DNA of 64,000 bases from Microstegium vimineum (Eukaryota > Streptophyta > Magnoliopsida > Poales > Poaceae), in the NCBI GenBank assembly GCA_022036555.1, contig CM039119.1, positions 62,001 to 126,000 of the forward strand. The letters are read 5' to 3'. How positions within the stretch are numbered: position 1 is the first letter of the stretch; each line of letters opens with the position of its first letter. Of the stretch, positions 10,760 through 21,594 are shown in pieces. A program made the position numbers and the translations under genes. The notes under the pieces were generated by a model that ran no database searches, was not told the origin of the DNA, and saw only the letters and a program-made list of their open reading frames with translations.

Positions 10760-13700
10760 TTACAACAAGAATTGGATGGCTGATATTGCACGCAGGCGAA
10801 TTTGCTCTATTTCCTCCATCTCCTTGGCATCGGCATCGGCAGACCCTTCGACTGATTTGATCTTCTTCTTCAGAGCGATAGCTTGTCGGGCGTTACTATC
10901 CCTTTCTTAACGCAGAACCTTGATAGTGTCGGGCAGTTGAGCTTTCTTTTGGCTGATTGCGTTCAAGGCTTCTTCAACTGTTCTTAGCTCGGCCTGCAGC
11001 TTTTCTTTCCTTGCCGATAGTTGAATGAATTCTTGTTCAAGATTAGTGCTAGAAGCTTCTACTTGACCAATGTCTTTATGCTTCTCATCGGCAACGTGCT
11101 TGTGCTTAAGCATTTCTTCTGTAAGCTTGGATTGAGCATTCCTATCGGCTATGCGACGGGAGAGCCTCTGGTATTGGAGTTGTTTTCTTTCCAGAAACGC
11201 TGCTTGGAGAAGGATATCTTCTGTATCAGCAGAAAGGTGGCCTTGGATGTCTTTGAAGACTGCCCTTGCTGCAGTTGAATCTTGGACGAGGAGAGATGTG
11301 TCTTGTTGCAGCAAAGAGAGCAGTGTTTCGAGTTTAGATTTGACTTCTGCCGATAAACTTGAAGCAGAGCTTTCTTCATCCTCATCTTCATCGGAAATGT
11401 TGATGGCAAAGGAGAACAAGCTGTCTTCTCGAGCAGGGCCTTCTTGGTTTTCATCCTCGTCCTGAAGGTTGACGCCGAAGGAAAACAGGCTGTCTGGGGA
11501 GTCTTGGGCCTGAAGAAGAAGAAAGTTAAAATGTGCCGATCAAAATGTTATGCTACAAGTTTTTAGGTAACCAACTTACCATTTTGAAGCGAATTTCCTG
11601 CCTAGGACTTGGCATGCCGAATGGTACAGTCTCATCCTGGAGATCGGCAGCAGTTGCCGATGAGCGAGCTTCTGTTGGAGAAGCAGTTGACGCCGCTGGT
11701 GCTGGTGGCGCTGTTGCTGGTGTTGCTTCCACTGTGGTGGCTGGCTCCTGTGGTGGCGACACCGTTCTCTCATCAAGGATTTCGGCTGGTGAAGGTGCCG
11801 ATGCCGATGTCGTCTCCGCTGTTGCAGCAGATGGTGTTATCTCCTGATCATGAATGTTGTCCAGTGGATGATCAGGGATAGAAGCTGATGATGGCTCTAC
11901 TGTTGATGCGTCGGTAGCTAGGGTGGCTCGCCTCAGGCGTTTCTTCCTTGGTGCAGCAGCGGGAGAGCCAGCCCGTTTTGGTGAAGCCTGGGGGGCATCG
12001 GCAGCAGGAGTTGGGGATGCTTGTACGTTTGGAGCAGCTGCCGATGACCTCATTGCCTAAAAATGTTTAGTGCGAGTTATATAAAGTAAATATTGCCGAT
12101 GAGCAACATGTGATTGGTATAAGTAAAGATGAGATTTACTGTAAAAGCCCGTGTCAAGGCAGCAGTAGCAGCCTATGTAGCCATGGTTTTTGCAGGCGTC
12201 GACTTGGGCTTGAGAGGAACCTTAGGTACCTTCTGAGGGGTAAAAGCGGCCAGTGTGGGGGCATTATTGCCGATGAGTGATATAGGACTCATCATTCGGA
12301 GATTGAAAGGTTTGCCACTCCTGCTCACTTTAGGGATTGGATCGTCAACCTGTTAAGCATAAGGTCAGATAACAGTGATAGGAATAAAGTAATAAGGAAT
12401 GCATCGGGATTAAAAACTTACTGCGTCATCGAGAATGACGTGATTGGCGTCATCGAGATTGACAATCATATGCCGATAGTAGTGTGATGACTTGGCAAAT
12501 AATTGATATCTCCATTCTTGCCACCAGAATTTATATTCATTCGTAATGAAGGATGTTGGTGCCCAGGAGGATAAGTCAATATCTGACGTATCAACATTGG
12601 GAAGAAGATTGACGACTTTGTTCCAGTCTATGGCACTGGAGATGGTCTGCCTTGGTTTTATCACTTTGGCATAGCAGAGCTTGATCGGCAGTTGGCCGAA
12701 TGCCAGTTGTCTTGCCGCTGCCGATGGGTAGTAGAACTCGAAGGATGGAGGGGCATTCTTCCCAGTTCCGAAAATATTGACTGGGATGGCTCGGGGAACA
12801 ATGCTAGCCTTCATAATCACCCCATTCTGAGGCACATTCCCATCAGTAAGGTTGAACAGCAAGGGAAATCAGTTGTCCTCATCAATATATGGCCACCAGA
12901 GCCGTTCTGAAGCAGGGATTCCATTGTAAAACTTCTGGAAAAACATGCCGAACTACTCTACATCGGCATCGGTTCCTGGTAGCACTATGGTGGCCTCGCC
13001 AAAATTGAGTGGGGGACGAGTTGCCGATTCATCATCCCCATATTTGTAATCTTCTGATATGTCCCAATAGATCAAACTGAAGAACCTTGTACATGTGTGC
13101 ATTTAACCACATATTTATGAACCACCAGGGCCCCCCGAGGTTGCCGATAGACTCGCCTAGCAATAGCTTCTTGGATACTTGATGTAAAAGACGGTACACA
13201 GATCCAAGAAGATATCGGCCGAGAGGGAGTTTTGTTCCATCGGCTAAGAGCTCTGCTGCAGGGAGGTACATTGTGGTCGGTCCGACAGTTTTGCCACAGA
13301 AAATAAACTTCTCCAGCCATATGTTCAGAAAGATAGCATGTTCTCTCTGGCCTACCAATCCAGTCTTTTGGTGTTCTTGAATATAACCGGTCCAGCCACC
13401 GATGTTCCGTGTGTTCACTTTATATTCGGCTTTCCGATGGAACAAGGCTGAGACATCGGCAGAAGAAACATCAAGACCGATCAACATATGCACATTGGCA
13501 AGGGTAGGGGTGGTTGGTCCATGTCTGAATAAGAAGGCATTCATGGTGTCGGACCAGAAGTAAGAAGCCGCTATTATCATATTCTCGTTCTTCTCCATAT
13601 CAGCAATGGAGAGCCTGATGCACTGGTCTAAGTTGCGCTCTGACCAATAAACCTGATGTGTTCTAATTACCCTGAGGTACCAATTCTTCCACCCCTTGGT

Positions 13701-14008
13701 ATATTTGGGCCATGAACGGAAAGCATCCTTCCATAAACCTAGGCTGAAACATTCGGATCTGAAGGGAATACGGTTGGTTTCCGCGTTGATCAGATAGCTG
13801 GGATCAGGATTTCCCATTGGGCTTAGGCAGTTGAAGTTGGATTGCTCAAGGGGGATTACTACTTTGTTGTACAGTTCCTAGGGTTCGGAAAAATCAAAGA
13901 AAGAAAAGGGGAAAAAGGGAATTATAAAGTAGTACAGAAAAAGAACTTTCAGGAGATGAGGTAAAGAGGGAACAGATTTACCTTGGGGATGTCGACTTGG
14001 ATCGCCAT
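10760..14008 (-). pseudogene. Antisense multi-exon gene of retroelement 1, plant-mobile-domain-like
   Basis: This minus-strand gene lies inside the retroelement, tail-to-tail with pol. Five exons fit GT-AG rules in phase 0: 14008-13982, 13877-12422, 12349-12140, 12056-11580 and 11509-10760. The first exon is nine codons (MAIQVDIPK). Exon 2 contains a plant mobile domain (aminotransferase-like) type region (WLEKFIFCGKTVG, LPLGRYLLGSVYRLLHQ, GGPWWFINMWLNAH) and a later FWWQEWRYQLF block. Exon 4 is Ala/Pro/Ser-rich. Exon 5 is acidic, then a coiled coil rich in Glu, Lys and Gln. Exon 2 has a frameshift near 13070 and two stops near 12960 and 12870. Exon 3 has one TAG. TAA at 10907 precedes a likely original end at 10760. 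A TATA-like sequence is at 14185-14192. The splicing is inferred, not observed. Retroelement 2 has a shorter relative in the same place. Confidence 0.7.
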
Positions 14009-14184
14009 TGGAATTGGAAAAGTTCTTGCGGATCGTACTCGGCTCGAAGAAGATGTTGTTGCTTGAACTCGCGAATGATGTTTTTCGGAGTCGCCGCCGG
14101 GGTTGGAGACGTCGAGGTTGAAGACGAGGGTAGGTGGAAAGTGAAAGTAGGCCCAGGGTAAAAAGGCAGGTTGAATCGTGGTAA

Positions 14185-14192
14185 TTTTTATA
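14185..14192 (-). promoter_or_regulatory. TATA-like sequence upstream of the antisense gene
   Basis: On the minus strand TATAAAAA lies about 180 bp upstream of the first ATG (14008), in the space between that gene and the 3' LTR. It is the only clear TATA candidate there and would give the antisense gene its own promoter. Confidence 0.45.
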
Positions 14193-14429
14193 AACCTAGG
14201 TCAGGGGTATTTTGGAATTTCCGCTCATGTTGTACAAGAATGTGGAGAGACTTGCAGTGGATGTGCGCGATAATCAAGGAGATATTGCAACTGTTTGCGC
14301 TATGATCGAGGGATTTTATTAATAAATTGCGGTTCTGCGCGCGGGGATCAAGGAAGTTGTGCAGTTATCTTGGAAAGAACGGCTACAGTAGAGAAAATTT
14401 CGGCACGTAAAATATTATACACTCCGAAA

Positions 14430-14441
14430 TTGGGGGGCAGG
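14430..14441 (+). other. Polypurine tract of retroelement 1
   Basis: The purine-rich run TTGGGGGGCAGG directly abuts the 3' LTR start (TGTTGACACC at 14442), as expected for the plus-strand DNA primer. Confidence 0.75.
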
Positions 14442-15406
14442 TGTTGACACCGTTTTTCGGCACGTGTCAAATGAGCTAAGACTTGCGTGGGTCGGTGGCC
14501 ATTTTCTATCGGCATCAGGAAGTCATCGGCAAAATTTACCGATGGAAGTGCGTTGTAAGAAGGGTAAGTTTGTTGCTGATGGGAGCTGGATGATTCTTGC
14601 CGATAAAGGTTAGTTGGTGAAGTCAAGTCACCAGAACTGTAAAACTGCCGATGCCGATTGCCGATGAGGGGATGTTGCCGATGCCAATTGCCGATGAGGA
14701 GATGATGCCGATGAGCATGGAGTGTCAAGGGGTACAGGGTGATGTGGCGGTTGACGTCAGCAGAAGATTGCCGGTGGTGAAAAAAGGAATCGCGGATTGA
14801 AGAAATCTGCCGATGGAAAGTTTTCATTGAAGGGAGGACATAAGGAAACTGGTGATTTTATACCAGTATTGTTATAGTAGTTTAAGTCTGACTCTTGTAC
14901 GAGTCGTTTGTTTTCCTTTAAAGTAGGAGTTTGTTTTAGGGAAAATACGAGTCGTGTCTTTGTACAACTCTCCACGCGGGAGTATAAATATGTGCCCAAG
15001 GGCTGCGTGTAAAAATCAATCCTATCAAAATCAAATCGATTTACTCTTATTCTACTTTTACTGCAATTTATCCTTTTTGTATTAGTCTTAGTTTATCTAC
15101 GAGTTCTTCAAGCTTCGACGGGCTACATCATCTTGATCTCTGTCAAACCCTTGTAAGTTCCGCGTGGGAGTATTTCTAAGCTTTGACATCCGGGCGCATC
15201 GCTGTTGTCTCGTTCAGCTCTGCTCTAGTTATCCTGATCAAGTCTGAGTCTTGGCATCCGGGCGTATCGTTGTTGCCCTGTTCAGATTTTGTTCTAGTTA
15301 TCGTCCTTGTCGATTAACTGGTCAAATCGACTGGCACACCCTCGGATATCGAATTTCGAGTATAAGCCCGAGGTGTTCGCAGATCCTGACGCTTTTTGTG
15401 TCAACA
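14442..15406 (+). repeat. 3' LTR of retroelement 1
   Basis: This 965-bp LTR is nearly identical to 2700-3663, and most differences are transitions. It ends GTGTCAACA and is followed by the target duplication GGGAG. Confidence 0.95.
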
Positions 15407-15411
15407 GGGAG

Positions 15412-16356
15412 GTAGGTTGTAGATGCTGAGGACGACTGGCCAAGTACTATGCGAGCTGCTTAGCTCACCGAACGGGTTCATCCTATCGATACTCAGCGCG
15501 AACCGGACATGTCTGGGCTCGTCACAAAACTCAGGGTAATCCTTATCGAAATCCTTCCACTGCTGTCCATCGGAGGGGTGTCATAGCTTGTCATTGTTCT
15601 TGACCCGATCAGGAGATGCATGCCATGACATCGGCTTCGCATCCTCTGGATTCCCGAACAGTGCACGCAGACGATTGACCACAGGTAGGTACCACACGGA
15701 TAGCGCGGGGCTTTTCCTCAGCGTGTAACCTTCTTCTTCCTCGTCTTGCTGAGCCGAGATCTACTTGGCCGCAGCACTGGTCTTCTTCTTGTTGTTCGGA
15801 AGATCATCGTTTGCATCCACGCGGCAACCGGCATTCCTCTTGTACCGACTGAATCCATAGTGTGGACAACTAGTCATGTTCTCATACTTCTCGCCCTGGT
15901 ACATGATGCAGTGGTTAGGGCAGACATCAAACTTTCTAACTTTCATCGCCACTGGACGGATCAGCTTCTTCGCTCGATATGTATTAGCTTGCACCTTGTT
16001 ACCCGTAGGGTACGTGGTGTCAAGGTAACTTAACAGCTCATTGAAGCCAATGTCTGACCAACCATGTCGAGCCTTCATCATCAGCAGATGGAGGTTGAAA
16101 CGGAGCGTCATGCACCCCTCCGGACATTTTCCACCATCCGGGTATAGAGGATCAACCGTCGCCTGCTTCATCTCCCTAAAATTCTCCAACCACTTTAGGT
16201 TGCCAAACATAACATCATCCTCGTCGATGTGGTTGACTAGATCCTCAAAGAGCTGGACATCTTCGGGTTCCCTCAGAGTAGCATCTTCAGTAGTGTCACT
16301 GTCATTGGCACCATCATCTGCAATAATGTTCTTGAGCAGTTCATCCACTGTGATGT
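15412..16356 (-). pseudogene. CACTA Tnp2 transposase, middle part
   Basis: On the minus strand from 16356 to about 15760 the frame starts in an acidic linker (VDELLKNIIADDGAND). It continues into the Tnp2 start with FNLHLLMMKARHGWSDIGFNELL and CPNHCIMYQGE, a zinc-binding-like Cys/His stretch (CPHYGFSRYK). After a TAG near 15761 the same frame runs through WYLPVVNRLRALFGNPEDA and a TGA near 15590 to end in SIYNLPP at the retroelement 1 insertion. The frame continues without loss at 2699 (WVCLKRRY). Upstream it joins the fragment at 28379-28757 when retroelement 2 and one target copy are removed. Confidence 0.85.
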
Positions 16357-17698
16357 TGTTAACACTAGATTTTGGTACACTTAGGAAGATGACAGGTGGG
16401 CTAATGCGCAGTAAGTTTACAGAGACGGGTGTTCAGAGCATTCGGTAAGTGTCCGTGCGGTCGGCTAATTTCCAAAGCATTCGGCAAATATCCGTATGGT
16501 CGGCTAATTTCCAAAGGTTCGACAAACGATCGTGCGGTCGGCTATTCTGAGAAAGGGTGGTTTTCTGTTTAAGAAGCAACAAAAACGGAAAGCAAGAGCC
16601 GATCGGGCAACAAAGATCGTGACAATTAAGGCAATAAAGACTCCGATGGAAATTAAAGTCAAAGATGTCATGTTTTTTCCTTTAATATTTTGTAACCGTG
16701 TCCTTTTAGGACTCATGTCATGACCAGGGTATAAATATAAACCCTTGGCCATTGTAAAAAGGGTTTACAACCAAATCAATACAACTAGCCCCGTGCCAAT
16801 TTCGAGTCTTTTGTCATGTCGTCGAGTTCTTCGAGAGGAGTCATCGATCCGTCGACCTCCGTAAGTCCCGACAACCTTGTTATCATGTCTAGTATCATGC
16901 GGTGGATTTAGACGTTGATGCAAGTAGTCTTGTTTGTTGTCAATGATCATGCGGCGGATCCTTGCTTAACAATCAAGAAGTCTTCGCTTATGTTTCGTTT
17001 ACAAGTAGATACCGTGCGGCAGGCGTTTGCTCGATATGCTTAGCAAAAGCAAGATAGTTATCGGCTTTATTAGATTTGGCAAGATCTAGTAGATCTATTT
17101 ATGCTTTAACAGTTATTGCTTTCATGTTGTCTCTACAAATAGATCTTACGTTCATAATAGCTCAATTAGTCTAATCTAGATTGCTACGTGTTGCGGGTTC
17201 ATGCATGTTAACCACGTTCAAGCTTTGGTAAGGTTAGGTATCGTGCGGCAGATACAAGCTTTAGATTTGTTTGATCACGTTTGCATTACATGTTCCTTCA
17301 CCATGGATCCCGACTCGGTTGGATTGCTGAGCTTGGTTACGCTTTAATTCACGGTTGATTTATGATTCATCCAAACATACTTTTCTCATGCATGCATGTT
17401 CGGCAATCAACGCTTTACGTACTTTATGTTTGTTTTAGCCGAATGATCTATAAGACTTGTTGGCAGACAGCTTCTATAGCTGTATGTCGTTGTAAGTGGC
17501 TTCAGGGCCGTATATATGGAACTGTCTGGTATCACCCAACATGTTCCAGTTTTGTATCTAATGATTTTTATCCCTTGTTAGTTTCAAGTCAAACTGACTG
17601 GCACGTTTTTGGATTTCGAAACACCCGGGCACCCGATTGAAGCCACGCTTTCCGGCTTGCTGTGTGTGAGGCACAGTGCGCCATATTTTGTGTCAACA
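16357..17698 (+). repeat. 5' LTR of retroelement 2
   Basis: This LTR is 1342 bp, against 1441 bp for the 3' copy. The main difference is about 100 bp present only in the 3' LTR, between two copies of GTAGAT (27665-27776). Here only one GTAGAT remains, near 17090, which fits a deletion between short direct repeats. A TATA box (TATAAATA) is at 16730. Confidence 0.93.
16730..16737 (+). promoter_or_regulatory. TATA box of the retroelement 2 5' LTR
   Basis: TATAAATA sits in ACCAGGGTATAAATATAAAC and is conserved at 27307-27314 in the 3' LTR. Confidence 0.65.
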
Positions 17699-17705
17699 CA
17701 CTTTT

Positions 17706-17723
17706 TGGCACGCCCAGTGGGAC
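17706..17723 (+). other. Primer-binding site of retroelement 2
   Basis: TGGCACGCCCAGTGGGAC starts 7 bp after the LTR. It differs from the retroelement 1 site at only two positions, so both families probably use the same tRNA primer. Confidence 0.7.
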
Positions 17724-17736
17724 AACACATTTCAAG

Positions 17737-18917
17737 ATGCCTGAATTCGAGAATAACCAGGTTCTGGATGTGACTATGGATGAGTTGCCATAAGACTTAA
17801 GGAATACGGTCCAACAAGCATGTGATGAGTTTCAACACAAATGCTTGATGTCCTTTTCAAAGAATAAAAGCAACATGGTTTTTCAGAAGCAGTCGCTCCC
17901 AAGGACTCTCCTTCCACATCAAACTGATTACACCGAAGAGGAAGATGCTCGGAAGCTAACTGAAGTGGTTTACAAGGCCATGAGTGATACTATGAGAAAT
18001 CATCATACGGCTTTCTTGAATACCTTTCGCACGATCATGGTCAGTACTTTCGGTCCATCTGCTGATAAGTACTTTGAGGAAGCCGCTGGTCCAATGCAAG
18101 GACCGATATTATTCCATGTGCCAAAGCACCAGGAGAAGACTGCTGAGGATAGCGGAGCGCCTGGCATGAACCAAGGTGGAGTGGTTCCTCACCAGAAACA
18201 ACAACCTCCCATGACTTATGGCTAGCTCACGTTCAACACGTCGGGAAACGTCCCACAATTGGCTTTCAAAGTGTCTCCAGCAGCGAACAGGTTGCAGAAG
18301 AATATGTATGGAGACGGATACCAAGAGTTTGCCGATTATAGTGTTATGGATGCTCTCCCGAATCCAGGGTATAAGAATTCAGCAGGGTTGCCTTTTGAAG
18401 GGCAAGCACATGGAGCTCCAAATTCAAATATTGACCTTATCATGCATAGGATAGCGGACATGATGCAGAATCAGTTTGGCTTAAGGCCAAAGAACCAGTC
18501 CTATGCATACAAGTCTTCTTATCCAGAGTGGTATAACCGAGTGGCACTCTCTTCGAGGGTGAAGCCTCCCACAGATTTGACCAAGTTTTCTGGTCAGGAT
18601 GATACTAGCACCATAGAACACATCAACCGATACTTGATGCAGCTTGGAGAGGCATCTAAAGATGAAGCTTGGAGGATTCGGTATTTTTCGTTGTCTCTAA
18701 CAGGGCCAGCTTTCACGTGGTTCACATCTCTGCCGGCAAATTCCATTGGTACATGGGCAGAATTAGAGCAGAGGTTCCATGCGTATTTATTTACGGGCAC
18801 TAATGAGAAGAAGCTAGTTGACCTTATGAGCTTGAGACAGAGGGCTAATGAAACACCCCAGGAGTATCTCCGCAGGTTCAGAGAGACTAAAAACCTCTGG
18901 TATTCCTTGAATCTGCC
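17737..18917 (+). pseudogene. gag of retroelement 2, N-terminal part
   Basis: The ATG at 17737 (MPEFENNQVLDV) meets TAA at about 17791. The frame resumes at 17845 and stops again at about 18223. From 18259 a long frame carries the gag core: TKFSGQDDTSTIEHINRY, SLTGPAFTWFTSLPANS and LMSLRQRANETPQEYLRRF. These match the core in retroelement 1 almost motif for motif. The frame is cut in YSLNLP by the solo LTR and resumes at 20403 with DDQLPGMAIAGMQPNVREKL. Confidence 0.85.
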
Positions 18918-19072
18918 TGTCGGGTACGAAGGTAAGGGGTACCCTAAACCCTTCGATAAATTAACGCTAAACATAGCAACCATTTTTAAGGCAAGGACCA
19001 GCCCACTACTCGGTAAGACCGCGGCCCATCAATCGAGGGCCCCCTCTACACCAACTGCGGCAACAAGCCACG

Positions 19073-19435
19073 GGCCGGCTCCACCTCGACGACGGACGAG
19101 GGGGCGAGCGAACAACCCCCGGCTCCACCTCGACGACGGACGAGGGGGCGAGCGAACAACCCCCGGCTCCACCTCGATGATGGACGAGGGGGCGAGCGAA
19201 CGACCCCCGGCTCCACCTCGATGACAGACGAGGGGGCGAGCGAACGACCCCCGGCTCCACCTCGATGACGGACGAGGGGGCGAGCGAACGACCCCCAGCT
19301 CCACCTCGACGACGGACGAGGGGTCGAGCGAATGACCCCCCGGCTCCACCTCGATGACGGACCGAGGGGGCGAGCGAACGACCCCCCCGGCTCCACCTCG
19401 ACAAACAAAGAACGGACGAGGGGTCGAACGATCGA
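19073..19435. repeat. 44-bp minisatellite within the solo LTR
   Basis: About eight head-to-tail copies of a 44-bp unit are present. Each runs GGCTCCACCTCGA(C/T)GA then CGGACGAGGGGGCGAGCGAA. The first six are near-perfect and the last two carry small insertions. Because 44 is not a multiple of three, all frames through it are open for long distances. The resulting Arg/Ser/Pro-rich reading frames on both strands are not genes. Confidence 0.9.
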
Positions 19436-20036
19436 CCCCCCAACCTCTACCTCGACCCTTCCGACCCCGTCGACGCCTCGACCTCTACCTCGGCCAGGGG
19501 TCGAGTGGACGACCCTCGGACGAGGGGCTCGATTAACCCAACTGCTCCCGGCATGGGTTAAAATGAACCCACCTAAAGACATGGGCGCCTGCGTCCGCTG
19601 TCAAATCCGCCAACTCCCCGTTAGGTCCCCGATTCCTGTCAACTGTGCCGCCACTGTCGCCACTACGCGAGTACGGACTCCAACAGTACCCCTCGGAAAG
19701 TGAACAGTGCGACCCTCGACGACGACTTTGGGAACGCGACAAAGCCACGCAGGGCTCGACCCCCTCCCTCGACCGGGGGGCTCGACCCCCCTCTCTTCAA
19801 CAACTCCGGTACGGAAGCCGTCCCATCCGCCCCGTCCCGCTTCGGTCGTGGGACTCGTGCCAGCCTGCGGACACTGCACTGCGACGACTTCTACTGCCGC
19901 CACGACCGGGGACGCTAGAAGGACGGGAAGGCCATGCCGCCATAGTACTCAACATCTCTCCGCCAACACTAAGTCGCAGATACGCTACCCATACTGCTAC
20001 TGTTAGGACCCTGTACCCTCGGGCCTCCCCTTGGTC

Positions 20037-20044
20037 TATAAAAG
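20037..20044 (+). promoter_or_regulatory. TATA box in the solo LTR
   Basis: TATAAAAG in TTGGTCTATAAAAGGGGACG is well placed for an LTR promoter that would fire rightward into the rest of retroelement 2. Activity is unknown. Confidence 0.55.
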
Positions 20045-20402
20045 GGGACGCCGAGGTAGGGTATAGGGGGACTTCTTGGGACTCTCTAGGTCGGACGATC
20101 GGACTTTCGTTCCTAGGGACCCTAGTTCAGACTCTGACACTCTACACTCCACACACCCCGCCACTCGATCGACCCCTCGGGTGGCCGACTCCGTGTAACA
20201 CAGCTTGTACCCCCCCTGTACGAGCACGCTTTGGGTGCGAGATAATACAAGTCATCCTCCCCCCGCTGGACGTAGGGCCTTCTTTGCCCAAACTAGGATA
20301 AACCTTGTGTCCATCTAGCATCACGTCTGAGAGAGGGAGCACGCGATATACAAATTTACTCGTTGGTGGTCTTGACCCCCGGGTCATAACACCGACACTG
20401 CC

Positions 20403-21590
20403 AGATGACCAATTGCCAGGAATGGCAATAGCGGGCATGCAGCCGAATGTCAGGGAGAAGCTATTCGGCATGGACTTTGATGACCTTGGTCAGTTATCAC
20501 AGCGATTGGCAATGATGAGTAATCAGGCTCAAGGGTTCAGGAGAGATAACCGCTTCTAGATGGGTGATGTGGCTAATGAAATGTATCAAAGTTTCCTGGA
20601 AGAAGCAGCAGAGTACGATGATGAAGATGAGATAGCCACAGCCGAATTGGTCTAGGCGAAAGAGCCGACTCAGGTTAGTCAACGATGGTTAAGGAAGCAA
20701 AAGGGTACTTATGATTTTTATGTCTCTAAGTCAGACAAGCTGTTTGAGTTGTTATTAAGGGAGGGACGCATCAAATTACCAGAAGGACACCCCATGCTGC
20801 GCCCCGAAGGGGTAAAAGACAAGAAATTTTGCGGCTATCACAATACTAATTCTCATTCCATCAATGATTCCCGAGTGTTTAGAGTGCGAATTCAGAAGGC
20901 TATTCAAGAGGGGCATCTGAAGTTTGATGGCAAGATGAAAATTGATGTTAATCCTTTTGCACAGAACACGATGTCTTTCTCTATGAACATGGTTGTCATA
21001 GAAGACCCCAAAAACAAGGGCAAGGTGAAGATGTTGACCTCAGACAGAGCAAGAAAAGATGGTGTTGTTGACCCTGATTGGCACATTACAAATGAGGAGT
21101 TTCGGCGACAGGCTCAATTCCAGAATAGCCGAACCGAGAGAGGGGAAGCTTCCAGGCCCAGGGTTACGTCACGGATTTTGTTAAACAAATGGCGATGGGA
21201 GCGAGAGCAGTATCAGAGGTAGAGGTATTACGAAGGACAAGAGTTCATGGAGGAACATCAGAGGTACGAGGAAGAGATGTACTAGAAAGAGCAAGAGTAT
21301 AGGAGACAGCAGGAGCAATCTCATTGGGGATGCTCGTTCTTCAAACATTGGTGGAATGAAGGCCTGAAGCTGCCTGCTAGGAACAATTGCCCCGAATACA
21401 GTGATCAATATTCAGGGTACAGGTAGTCCCGGGTCAACCGCCGTCCGATCCATGAAAGACTTGGAGCACAATTTCCTGAGGTCGATCGGCGTTTAAAAAT
21501 AGGTAGCTCTGGAAATCGGCTAGGCAAGAGATTTGCCGATCAGGAGTGGGTCCGTTATGAAGAAGACGCTGAAGAGGAAAAGCACCGTGA
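20403..21590 (+). pseudogene. gag of retroelement 2, C-terminal part
   Basis: The frame resumes after the solo LTR and is interrupted by several stops (near 20557, 20653, 21220, 21283 and 21424). Recognisable blocks are FELLLREGRIKLPEG and CGYHNTNSHSINDSRVF (counterpart of the HNVTSHSTNDCKVF block in element 1). Highly charged Gln/Glu/Arg repeats follow, then CSFFKHWWNEGLKLPARNNC, where part of the Cys cluster seen in element 1 is lost. Confidence 0.75.
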
Positions 21591-21594
21591 ATAT

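Larger units (their letters stand above)
2700..15406 (+). mobile_element. Retroelement 1: full-length Ty3/gypsy LTR retrotransposon, Tat-like
   Basis: The element is bounded by LTRs starting TGTTGACACC and ending GTGTCAACA. The 5-bp target duplication GGGAG is at 2695-2699 and 15407-15411. Between the LTRs are a primer-binding site, gag, protease, reverse transcriptase, RNase H, a second RNase H and integrase on the plus strand, a convergent minus-strand gene, and a polypurine tract. By hand the two LTRs differ at roughly 28 positions in 964 bp (about 3%), which points to a fairly recent insertion. The coding part has in-frame stops (for example 3862, 5434, 7763, 9712) and frameshifts, so it cannot act on its own now. 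The hexamer GCCGAT/ATCGGC is unusually dense throughout. Confidence 0.95.
18918..20397 (+). mobile_element. Solo LTR of an unrelated retrotransposon inside gag
   Basis: The 1480-bp insert begins TGTCGGGTACG and ends ACACCGACA, and is flanked by the 5-bp duplication CTGCC (18913-18917 and 20398-20402). It contains no coding domain. It has a TATA box (TATAAAAG at 20037) and an end region typical of grass gypsy LTRs (GATATACAAATTTACTCG). It is most simply read as the product of recombination between the LTRs of a full element. Positions 19073-19435 are a 44-bp tandem repeat. Its GC content is much higher than that of its surroundings. Confidence 0.88.

Noticed and set aside
13032..13817. A host plant-mobile-domain gene
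   Set aside because: It lies wholly between the LTRs of an element with a perfect target duplication, so it belongs to the retroelement rather than to the host locus.
19006..19582. Long Arg/Ser/Pro-rich reading frames on the minus strand in several frames
   Set aside because: They are produced by the 44-bp repeat inside a solo LTR, whose unit length leaves all frames open. No domain or composition of a real protein is present.
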